Source of the DNA: Planktothrix serta PCC 8927
GTDB taxonomy: Bacteria; Cyanobacteriota; Cyanobacteriia; Cyanobacteriales; Microcoleaceae
Length of the DNA stretch: 52,697 nt
Direction of reading: 5' to 3'
NCBI RefSeq assembly: GCF_900010725.2
Contig: NZ_LR734870.1
Location: 80,001-132,697, forward strand
The translations under genes were made by a program, and so were the position numbers. The notes below the pieces were generated by a model. It searched no databases and was not told the DNA's origin. It worked only from the letters and a program-made list of their open reading frames with translations. Positions 35,064 through 42,215 of the stretch are shown here, one piece after another. Positions within the stretch are counted from its first letter, which is position 1. Every line of letters begins with the position of its first letter.

Positions 35064-35127
35064 CCGCAATAAAGTGTGAAAAACGACATTAATTTGTGAA
35101 TGACGACAAATAATGTGATAATCGACA
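35064..35127 (-). mobile_element. Putative end of a Tn7-like (type V-K CAST-type) transposon
   Basis: Reading the minus strand away from the tRNA, the end starts TGTCGATTA at 35127. Then come three direct repeats of the form TCACAnnTTAnTGTCG: 35104-35118, 35084-35099 and 35064-35079 (the last ends TTGCGG). They begin exactly 20 bp apart. From memory this layout (TGT start, then spaced TGTCG-type TnsB sites) matches the left end of ShCAST in base order and spacing. The end lies 7 bp past the 3' end of the tRNA-Ala, the usual attachment place of such elements. Only this end is seen. Another reading is an operator of the adjacent antitoxin gene. Confidence 0.6.
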
Positions 35128-35134
35128 ACGAAAA

Positions 35135-35207
35135 TGGAGAATAGGGGATTCGAACCCCTGACCTCTGCGGTGCGATCGCAGCACTCTACCAACTGAGCTA
35201 ATTCCCC
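35135..35207 (-). tRNA. tRNA-Ala(CGC)
   Basis: 73 nt without CCA. Acceptor GGGGAAT pairs with ATTCTCC and has the G3-U70 pair that marks tRNA-Ala. D loop AGTTGGTA, anticodon stem CTGCG/CGCAG, loop ATCGCAC with anticodon CGC, T arm AGGGG-TTCGAAT-CCCCT. The HIP1 octamer GCGATCGC spans the anticodon stem and loop. No promoter was clearly seen upstream. Confidence 0.96.
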
Positions 35208-35262
35208 GAATTATTGGAGCCATTTATCGGTGAGGAATGACATCTGACTCCGATTTAATATA

Positions 35263-35991
35263 TTAACACAAGGGAACGGTAGATTGTAAAGGTTCTTGTA
35301 AAAATTTTTTTTGAATTCTCTCTAATTCCAGATCCGAGAACCGATCCACCGCCCAATTTGCCCAGCGTTGCAGAAAATGTAAGGGGTAGGTATGGGCGAT
35401 ACCGACCACTTGTATTCCGGCCCGTTGGGCTGCGATAATCCCCACAAAGGTATCCTCGATGGCGAGACAGTCTGAGGGCTGTAAGTTTAATTGGGGGTAA
35501 ACCTGGTTTAAGCGTTCTACCGCTAACAAATAGCCTTCGGGTTCGGGTTTGCTGAGGGTAATATCATCCCCTGTCACAATAATCGGAAAATTATTCCTCA
35601 GTCCACTGCGATTTAAGATTAGTTCCACTTCCTCCCCCATCGCACCTGTCACCAAAGCTAATTTTAGATCGGCGGCTTGCAACTGTTGGAGTAAGGTTTC
35701 AAGACCGGGATAGAGGGGAAGGGGTTCTAACTGTTGTAAGCGATTTTGGTAGGCGATGGATTTACGTTCAATTAATTGATCTAAATAGGCATTACTAACA
35801 GCCCGACCTCGATAAGTTAACAGGTCTGTTAAACAAGCGCGATCGCTCCGTCCTAAACAAAATTTGCGAATTTCTTCCCGTTTAGAACGTAGGTTTTCTG
35901 TCAGCAATAGTTCTTCTATGAGTTGCTCATGGATGGGTTCATCATTAATAATGACTCCATTAAAATCAAATAGAACCGCCTTTAAACTCAT
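35263..35991 (-). CDS. HAD-superfamily hydrolase
   Basis: 242 residues from the ATG at 35991 (MSLKAVLFDFNG). The open frame extends 46 more codons to 36129, but this stretch is repeat DNA (AACAGGG and CAGTCAA units) and is not part of a natural N-terminus. The protein is of the beta-phosphoglucomutase type: nucleophile Asp9 in LFDFNGVI, Thr in LALVTGAMG, Lys in LSKPEPEGY and Asp in CLAIEDTFVGI. The second Asp of DxD, the acid/base, is Asn (DFNG), which may alter or reduce activity. The tRNA gene lies 55 bp beyond its stop. Substrate not known. Confidence 0.9.
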   Translation of the reverse strand: MSLKAVLFDFNGVIINDEPIHEQLIEELLLTENLRSKREEIRKFCLGRSDRACLTDLLTYRGRAVSNAYLDQLIERKSIAYQNRLQQLEPLPLYPGLETLLQQLQAADLKLALVTGAMGEEVELILNRSGLRNNFPIIVTGDDITLSKPEPEGYLLAVERLNQVYPQLNLQPSDCLAIEDTFVGIIAAQRAGIQVVGIAHTYPLHFLQRWANWAVDRFSDLELERIQKKFLQEPLQSTVPLC

Positions 35992-36006
35992 TATCGCAAA
36001 CCTATG

Positions 36007-36030
36007 AACAGGGAACAGGGAACAGGGAAC
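36007..36030. repeat. (AACAGGG)n heptanucleotide tract
   Basis: About three and a half units upstream of the HAD gene. Confidence 0.85.
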
Positions 36031-36091
36031 ATCGGATCTGGGAACAGGAGAAATAATAGACACTCCTTCGGTGAAACCTGACATCTCACTT

Positions 36092-36110
36092 AACAGGCAA
36101 GATGCCTGTT
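36092..36110. repeat. AACAGGCA/TGCCTGTT inverted repeat
   Basis: Eight-base arms with a 3-base loop (AGA) in the gap between the HAD and debranching-enzyme genes. Compact stem-loop, role unknown. Confidence 0.55.
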
Positions 36111-36117
36111 CCACAGA

Positions 36118-36173
36118 GTCAACAGTCAACAGTCAACAGTCAACAGTCAACAGTTAACAGTTAACAGTCAACA
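36118..36173. repeat. (CAGTCAA)n heptanucleotide tract
   Basis: About eight units, one or two reading CAGTTAA, ending 3 bp before the stop codon of the debranching-enzyme gene. Confidence 0.9.
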
Positions 36174-36175
36174 AA

Positions 36176-38158
36176 TTACCGTTCTGTAGCAGACCAGGCT
36201 CGGAGAATTTCTCCCACTGACCAAGCTTGGGCAATACAGCCCTGGGGGTACATGGGGGCATTACCATCAAAAATTTCGCTAATATTCCCCAGTCCGGCGG
36301 TCGTGAGATGGTTGGCAATGGGGTCTAAAAAACTACGAGCAACCTGGGGATTTTGGAATACCCGTAAATGGGCGATCACATAAGGCCCCAGAAGCCAAGC
36401 CCAAACGGTACCTTGATGATAACCACTATCTCGCTGTATGGGATTTCCCCCATAATAGCCTCGGTAGTGGAGATGATTAGGGGAAAGCGATCGCAATCCT
36501 GATGATGTTAGCAAAAACCGTCCACAGGTTTCAACGACAGCCCGTTGTTGTTCGGGAGAGAGGGCACTGTGAGGCAGAGAAACGGCAAAAATTTGATTCG
36601 GACGCAGGGTGGCATCATTCCCATAAATCCCATCCAACACATCATAACAATAGCCTAATTCAGGATGCCAGAACCGTTCAAATCGAGCTAAAGCCCGATC
36701 CGCTAAGGCATCATATTCTTGATAGGGTCTGCCAATTTGACGGGCAAATTTCCCCATAATTCGCAAAGCGTTATACCAAAGGGCATTAATTTCAACGGGT
36801 TTACCGATGCGAGGCGTCACAACCCAATCTCCAATTTTGGCATCCATCCAGGTTAACTGTGTTCCTATCTCTCCGGCATAGAGTAAACCATCGGCTGGAT
36901 CAAGGTGAATATTGTAGCGAGTTCCGCGACAGTGATATTGAATTATATCCGCGAGCACTGGAAACAAATTTTCAATTACATCAATATCTTCAGTGACTTC
37001 ATAATATTGACGAACGGCTTCAAAATACCACAAGGTAGCATCAACGGTATTATATTCGGGGGTTTCTCCGGCATCGGGGAAACGGTTGGGTAACATCCCT
37101 TGATCAACATATTTAGCGTAAGTATAGAGGATGGCACGGGCAATTTGTAGACGACCTGTAGTGATGGCAATGCCCGGTAAACTAATCATTGTGTCCCGTC
37201 CCCAATCCCCAAACCAGGGATATCCGGCAATAATGGTTTTACCGACTGGATTTTCAGGAATGGAACGATTGACCACAAATTGATCGGCCGCAAATACCAA
37301 TTGTTTCACCCATTCAGGAATTTCTCTACTATTAACGGGACAGCTATCTTGCCAAAATCCTAATAATTTGCGTTCGTGGGTGCGACGGACTTCTAGGGCG
37401 GCTTCTGCATTTAAACTGGGGTTAGGGTCGGTTGTCGCCACAAAACATAAGGATTCTCCGGGGTTCAACGTGGCGGTGAAGGTGGCCGCATGAAGATGAT
37501 CTTCGTGATCCATTAACCCCCGTTCTCGTTCCCGTGCTAAATCAAAGTGATAGTACCATTCATGGGCTGGTGTTACGGTAGCGCGATCTGTTAATAAATA
37601 AAAGGGAACCGCCTCGGAAAATGCAGTCACACAAACCCCGTTTTCAACGGGTTCTACCTGCATTTGCCAGTTCCAAGTCTGGGTATCGCTATGATAATCT
37701 CGATAGTTAACTAAGGCTTTGAGGGTGAGCGTCATCGGCCCCGTAGCACGAGTTAAACTATAACGAACATAAGTTATATTGGCTTCTGGCTGCATCCAAA
37801 TCCGTTTTTCTAGGAGGGCGTCAGCACAGGCAAATTTCCAGGTGGGAACGGTACGATCTAAGTGAAACCGTTCAATGTGGTGATGTCCATAACCATCGAC
37901 GGCACCTCCGGCCCAACGATTGGTATAAAGGGGATAAACTTGTCCCTGGTATTCGACTAAATCATCTATTTTCGTCACCAGCAAGGTACGTCCTAATGGA
38001 GGTTTTAAAGCCGCCACTAATAAACCCTGATAACGTCTGGTTAGTAAGCCTGCTATTGTGCCTGAAGCATAGCCCCCGATGCCATTGGTCACTAACCATT
38101 CTCGTGCTTCTGCACTGGGCAAATCACAGCACGTTTCTCGTCCAAAATTAATACTCAT
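36176..38158 (-). CDS. Amylo-alpha-1,6-glucosidase (glycogen debranching)
   Basis: A 660-residue enzyme that removes alpha-1,6 branches of glycogen. The N-terminal part matches the cyanobacterial/archaeal type (LVTNGIGGYASGTIAGLLTRRYQG). The (alpha/alpha)6 barrel starts near residue 280 (IIAGYPWFGDWGRDTMISLPG) with the acidic residues of this part (D in FGDWGRD), and YHQGTVWAWLLGPYV lies near the end. No signal peptide: cytoplasmic. It is divergent from a GH57 gene 381 bp away, so both may take part in glycogen or alpha-glucan turnover. Length is normal. Confidence 0.93.
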   Translation of the reverse strand: MSINFGRETCCDLPSAEAREWLVTNGIGGYASGTIAGLLTRRYQGLLVAALKPPLGRTLLVTKIDDLVEYQGQVYPLYTNRWAGGAVDGYGHHHIERFHLDRTVPTWKFACADALLEKRIWMQPEANITYVRYSLTRATGPMTLTLKALVNYRDYHSDTQTWNWQMQVEPVENGVCVTAFSEAVPFYLLTDRATVTPAHEWYYHFDLARERERGLMDHEDHLHAATFTATLNPGESLCFVATTDPNPSLNAEAALEVRRTHERKLLGFWQDSCPVNSREIPEWVKQLVFAADQFVVNRSIPENPVGKTIIAGYPWFGDWGRDTMISLPGIAITTGRLQIARAILYTYAKYVDQGMLPNRFPDAGETPEYNTVDATLWYFEAVRQYYEVTEDIDVIENLFPVLADIIQYHCRGTRYNIHLDPADGLLYAGEIGTQLTWMDAKIGDWVVTPRIGKPVEINALWYNALRIMGKFARQIGRPYQEYDALADRALARFERFWHPELGYCYDVLDGIYGNDATLRPNQIFAVSLPHSALSPEQQRAVVETCGRFLLTSSGLRSLSPNHLHYRGYYGGNPIQRDSGYHQGTVWAWLLGPYVIAHLRVFQNPQVARSFLDPIANHLTTAGLGNISEIFDGNAPMYPQGCIAQAWSVGEILRAWSATER

Positions 38159-38539
38159 ACTGTCTTAAACACTCAAAATTTTGCATCAACAATAAAATTT
38201 AAGATTTAGACATCTTTCACTGTCTCAATTCAAAAATTAAACACCTACAACGGATGAATGATCATTTGTCCAATTTTAAGGCTAGAATATCAGCAATAAC
38301 TGTTCATAAGCAGAAAGGTTGTCTTCGTTACCTCACTGTAAAGTCCCAGCGTTACTAACTATAACGTTTTATCGTCCAAATCAAAACCCCCATGCTCTGA
38401 AATTGAACACAAATTAAACAATTTTCTCAAATTTGACGAAATATTGCGGATCATCAACAGCTATTTTTTGTTCTCTGTGTTCTAAAGTGTGACTGAATTT
38501 GTATTTTTCTCCCGTTCCCATTGATCAAGATTTAATTTT
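38159..38539. other. Divergent promoter region of two alpha-glucan genes
   Basis: 381 bp, AT-rich, without an ORF of note, a repeat tract or a hairpin. It must carry the promoters of both divergent genes. I see no clear box or operator. Confidence 0.5.
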
Positions 38540-40027
38540 ATGACAAAGCCTGACTTATTGACCCCTTTACCTGTTTTAGAAGACTTGCGTTCCGGTCTGC
38601 CCAATTTGTGTGGGTGGGAAGTTGAAATCGAGAGCATTGTTAATCACAATCAGCCGATTTTCTTACCCCATACTGATTTAAAGTTGGATCAAATTCAAGC
38701 CGGATTTGCTTGTGCTTTACATTTTCATCAACCTACAATTCCAGCAGGTGTGAATGGGGAATTAATTAGCAATCTTCAATATATGTTTGAACATCCCCAA
38801 GAAGGGGATAACCATAATGCTGAACCCTTTGCGGGGTGCTATCGTCGCATGGGAGAGTTTATTCCTCAATTAATAGCAGAAGGATGTAACCCTCGAATTA
38901 TGTTAGATTATTCGGGGAATTTATTATGGGGATTACGCCAAATGGGGCGGGATGATATTCTAAATTCTCTGAAAACAATTACTTGTAATTCTGCCTATCA
39001 ACCTTATGTGGAATGGTTAGGAACAATGTGGAGTCATGCGGTGATTCCTTCGACTCCAATTCCTGATATTTTATTACAAATTCGAGCTTGGCAACATCAT
39101 TTTGCCTCTATTTTTGGGATAGAAGCGTTGAAGCGAGTTAAGGGTTTTTCTCCCCCAGAAATGCACTTACCGAATCATCCTGATACGTTATATGAATATA
39201 TTAAAGCGTTGAAAGCTTGTGGTTATCGGTGGTTATTAGTGCAGGAACATTCGGTGGAAACCTTGGAGGGTTTAGGATTACCCCAAGACCAAAAATATAT
39301 TCCGAATCGCTTAATTGCTAAGAATTCTCAGGGAGAAGTAGTTAGTATAATTGCTTTAATTAAAACCCAAGGTTCTGATACTAAATTAGTGGCTCAAATG
39401 CAACCTTATTTTGAAGCTAAAACCAAGGAAAAACAATCGATTAGTGGGGTTAAAGTTCCGCCTTTAGTGTCACAAATTGCGGATGGGGAAAATGGCGGTG
39501 TGATGATGAATGAATATCCCCGTGATTTCTTCCGAATTTTTCAGGAATTGCGGGATCAAAATTCTGGGGTTGTGGCGATGAATGGAACAGAATATTTAGA
39601 ACTTTTAGAAGCGTCCGGGGTGAAGCCGGAAGATTACCCAATTTGTCAAGCTGTTCATCAGCATAAAATTTGGCAACAAATTGATCCCAATTCAGTGACA
39701 CCGGAAGCTGTGGAAGCCGCGATCGCTATTTTAAAACAAACCGATCATCAATTTCAAATGGAGGGCGCATCTTGGACAAATCATTTAAGTTGGGTTCAAG
39801 GATATGAAAATGTTTTAGAACCGATGAAACAATTAAGTATTGCTTTTCATCAAAAGTATGATTCTTTAGTTCAAGATAATCCGAATATTACCCAAGAATT
39901 CAACTATCAACAAGCGTTATTGTACAACTTGTTACTACAAACCAGTTGTTTTCGCTATTGGGGACAGGGAACTTGGACAGATTATGCTAAAGAACTTTAT
40001 CGCCGAGGAATGGAAGTATTGAATTAA
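38540..40027 (+). CDS. GH57-family glycoside hydrolase
   Basis: A 495-residue protein of family 57, which acts on alpha-glucans. The start of the catalytic domain has the histidine motif (CALHFHQPTIPAG), a conserved block (IMLDYSGNLLWGL) and the probable nucleophile Glu in GFSPPEMHLP; the fourth conserved block (WSHAVIPSTP) is also seen. It is cytoplasmic, with no signal peptide. The neighbouring divergent gene codes for glycogen debranching, which suggests a role in glycogen breakdown or modelling. The exact activity (amylase, 4-alpha-glucanotransferase or branching) cannot be told. Confidence 0.92.
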   Translation: MTKPDLLTPLPVLEDLRSGLPNLCGWEVEIESIVNHNQPIFLPHTDLKLDQIQAGFACALHFHQPTIPAGVNGELISNLQYMFEHPQEGDNHNAEPFAGCYRRMGEFIPQLIAEGCNPRIMLDYSGNLLWGLRQMGRDDILNSLKTITCNSAYQPYVEWLGTMWSHAVIPSTPIPDILLQIRAWQHHFASIFGIEALKRVKGFSPPEMHLPNHPDTLYEYIKALKACGYRWLLVQEHSVETLEGLGLPQDQKYIPNRLIAKNSQGEVVSIIALIKTQGSDTKLVAQMQPYFEAKTKEKQSISGVKVPPLVSQIADGENGGVMMNEYPRDFFRIFQELRDQNSGVVAMNGTEYLELLEASGVKPEDYPICQAVHQHKIWQQIDPNSVTPEAVEAAIAILKQTDHQFQMEGASWTNHLSWVQGYENVLEPMKQLSIAFHQKYDSLVQDNPNITQEFNYQQALLYNLLLQTSCFRYWGQGTWTDYAKELYRRGMEVLN

Positions 40028-40057
40028 TTTGACTTGTTTTCCTAACCTCTTTTTTGT

Positions 40058-40089
40058 GTAGGTGCGTGCGCTTTGCTTACGCACCCTAC
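40058..40089. repeat. GTAGGTGCGTGCG palindromic repeat between convergent genes
   Basis: GTAGGTGCGT, centre GCGCTTTGCTT, ACGCACCCTAC (32 bp, one bulge). It lies between the converging GH57 and JmjC genes, so it may also stop transcription. Partner copy at 22339-22367. Confidence 0.65.
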
Positions 40090-40095
40090 GAATGC

Positions 40096-41247
40096 TTAAT
40101 AATGACCGAAGGAGGGATTTTTCCAATCATAATCATTGGGGAATTTAAAATTAATAAAAGAAACCGAAATACTGATTTCTAAAGCTTTAACATAATGCCA
40201 CCATCCCACCGGAAGAAAAATCACTTCTCCAGGGTGTAAAATTACATCAATGGAACGAACATTCCGATATAAAGGATAACGATTATAATCAGGATTAGCC
40301 GGATCAATGGGACTGAAAACCCCAATATTATTATAGATAAATGGGGTTTGTTCCGGGGGGATCATTTTAATTAATTTTCGCCCCGAAACTTGAGCTAAAA
40401 AGATATTAATGGTATCATGATGTAAAGGGGTAACAGTTCCGGCTGAACCAAACCAAAAAAAGGTTTTTCCTAATTTCTGGGCTGAGTCTAAATATTCGGG
40501 AAAGATTTCCATATCGTCGAAGAGTCCCCGCATTTCTTCCCGATTCAGAGTATTATTATTGGCAACCATATAGTAATCATTGGTTTCCCCAGCCCGGACG
40601 ACCCAATCAATATAATCTTCAAATAACATCGTTTTTCGATGTTGTTCTATATTAATTTCATAATTCGGGTCAGCGTTACGATTTCCTTGAACTTGAATAC
40701 TAACCTGACCATATTTTTCTTTAAAATATTCGGGAGTCCATCGCTCCATTGCCTGCCAATTTTTCATGATATCCGTTAAGATAACGGGTTTATTTTGTGA
40801 ATAATATTGATCTAAAAATTCAGCTTGGGATAAAAAGGGAATTCGCGGAATACTATTAGACTGGGAGGATAAACCAGCCAGTTGATGTTGAATTTGTAAA
40901 AGAGATTCTAGTTTTTGCAGCTTTTGCAAAATCTCTTGTCCGGCTTGAAAATAAGGTTGATTAGCAATACCTGTAACTTCTTCAACGGCTAACTTAACAT
41001 CAATCCCATTTTTGACCATACATTCAATTAAGGTATCATCGGATTGATTGATAAATTTATTAGCAGCAATCCATTTTTTCCAGCCATCAGGAAGTTGAGG
41101 CGGTTGAGGATGTTGAGGATGCTGAGAAGTTTGAGAGGACTCATTCAGAGGAGATGGAGGGAGCCATTGCAAACTCACTTGCTGTCCATTATCCAAGGTG
41201 ATTTGTAACGGAGGAAGGGTAATTTTTAAGGGTTGAATATCAGTCAT
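40096..41247 (-). CDS. JmjC-type (cupin_8) Fe(II)/2-oxoglutarate oxygenase
   Basis: A 383-residue protein. The catalytic half (about residues 135-380) has the facial triad HxD...H: His and Asp in TPLHHDTIN, His in VGWWHYVKA, and the family end SISVSFINFKFP. The N-terminal 130 residues have a Pro/Gln-rich linker (QTSQHPQHPQPPQLPDGW) and a helical region. Such enzymes hydroxylate proteins or small molecules. It follows the PfkB gene (87 bp) on the same strand, at the end of the signalling run. Substrate unknown. Confidence 0.85.
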   Translation of the reverse strand: MTDIQPLKITLPPLQITLDNGQQVSLQWLPPSPLNESSQTSQHPQHPQPPQLPDGWKKWIAANKFINQSDDTLIECMVKNGIDVKLAVEEVTGIANQPYFQAGQEILQKLQKLESLLQIQHQLAGLSSQSNSIPRIPFLSQAEFLDQYYSQNKPVILTDIMKNWQAMERWTPEYFKEKYGQVSIQVQGNRNADPNYEINIEQHRKTMLFEDYIDWVVRAGETNDYYMVANNNTLNREEMRGLFDDMEIFPEYLDSAQKLGKTFFWFGSAGTVTPLHHDTINIFLAQVSGRKLIKMIPPEQTPFIYNNIGVFSPIDPANPDYNRYPLYRNVRSIDVILHPGEVIFLPVGWWHYVKALEISISVSFINFKFPNDYDWKNPSFGHY

Positions 41248-41333
41248 GTTAACAATAAGATATCTTAATAAAAATCGAAACAGGGAAAACCGGAAGAATC
41301 TATTTTAATTATAGCCGAATTGTTCCCAATTGT

Positions 41334-42215
41334 CTACAATCCGGGGTGATTGTTTAAGAATTGAATCCATTGCCGCGTCCCAAAATGCAAGCAAGACTGA
41401 CTGGCAATTTGGGCAGCTTGGGCTAAGGCAGTGGGAAAGTTTTGAGATAAGATAAAGTGGCAAAATGCCCCATGAAAAATATCTCCTGCACCTAAAGTAT
41501 CAACGGCTTGAATGGGGAGGACGGGGATACTTCCGTTACCTTGTTTGAGGGTAATATATTGAATAGGTTTTTCTCCTTGGGTAATCGCAATATTAGGAAT
41601 ATTCATGGCTTGGAGATAAGCAAAAACATCTTCGGAAGTTTGACAGTGGGGAGGATAAAAGTTATCGGAACAAATGGCATAGTTAATATTGGGTAAAATC
41701 GTTTCTAACCCCGGTTTCCAACTGCCTCCATCTAAAACAATGGGAATTTGTTTGATTTTTGCCTGTTGAATTAAGGTTTGACTGATCGCAAGTTGATGAC
41801 CATCAATTAAAATAATATCAATATTGTCTAAATCTTGAGGTAAATTTGAGAAGTTTGAGATTTGGGATTTTGTGGCATTAATAGAAACAACTGTGCGATC
41901 GCCTGTGGTGGGAGTTACAACAATAGAAGAAACCGGAGGAGCTTCTAAACGAGTTGGATCTAAGTCTATAATATTAATAGCATATTGTTGTAAATCCGTC
42001 CGAATTAGTTGGGTGAGGGCATGGATTCCTAATACACCGCATAGGGTAGATTGATTTCCTAAAACATTAAAAGTAACGGCGGCATTGGTCGCTGGCCCTC
42101 CGGCAGCAACGGTATAATTAGAAGCGACAATTTTTTGATTTTTATGGGGATATTCATTAACCGAATAGATTAGATCAAGTGTAATTAATCCTACAAATAA
42201 ACCCTGTTTAGCCAT
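41334..42215 (-). CDS. PfkB-family sugar kinase
   Basis: 293 residues from the ATG at 42215 (MAKQGLFVG); the open frame extends 26 codons up to 42293 but those lie inside the upstream gene. Family motifs: the N-terminal glycine motif (VAAGGPATNAAVTFN) and, at the C-terminal active site, DTLGAGDIFHGAF with the catalytic Asp in GAGD. PfkB enzymes phosphorylate sugars or nucleosides; ribokinase-like by layout, but the substrate cannot be named. Its start overlaps the stop of the c-di-GMP gene by 8 bp, so translation is coupled to a signalling gene. Confidence 0.88.
   Translation of the reverse strand: MAKQGLFVGLITLDLIYSVNEYPHKNQKIVASNYTVAAGGPATNAAVTFNVLGNQSTLCGVLGIHALTQLIRTDLQQYAINIIDLDPTRLEAPPVSSIVVTPTTGDRTVVSINATKSQISNFSNLPQDLDNIDIILIDGHQLAISQTLIQQAKIKQIPIVLDGGSWKPGLETILPNINYAICSDNFYPPHCQTSEDVFAYLQAMNIPNIAITQGEKPIQYITLKQGNGSIPVLPIQAVDTLGAGDIFHGAFCHFILSQNFPTALAQAAQIASQSCLHFGTRQWIQFLNNHPGL

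Noticed and set aside
35064-35127. Simple operator of the antitoxin gene as the only explanation
   Set aside because: Not excluded, but spacing, the TGT end, the place beside a tRNA 3' end and likeness to CAST ends fit a transposon end better.
35992-36129. N-terminal extension of the HAD protein
   Set aside because: It is translated repeat DNA (AACAGGG and CAGTCAA units); the ATG at 35991 gives the normal family start.
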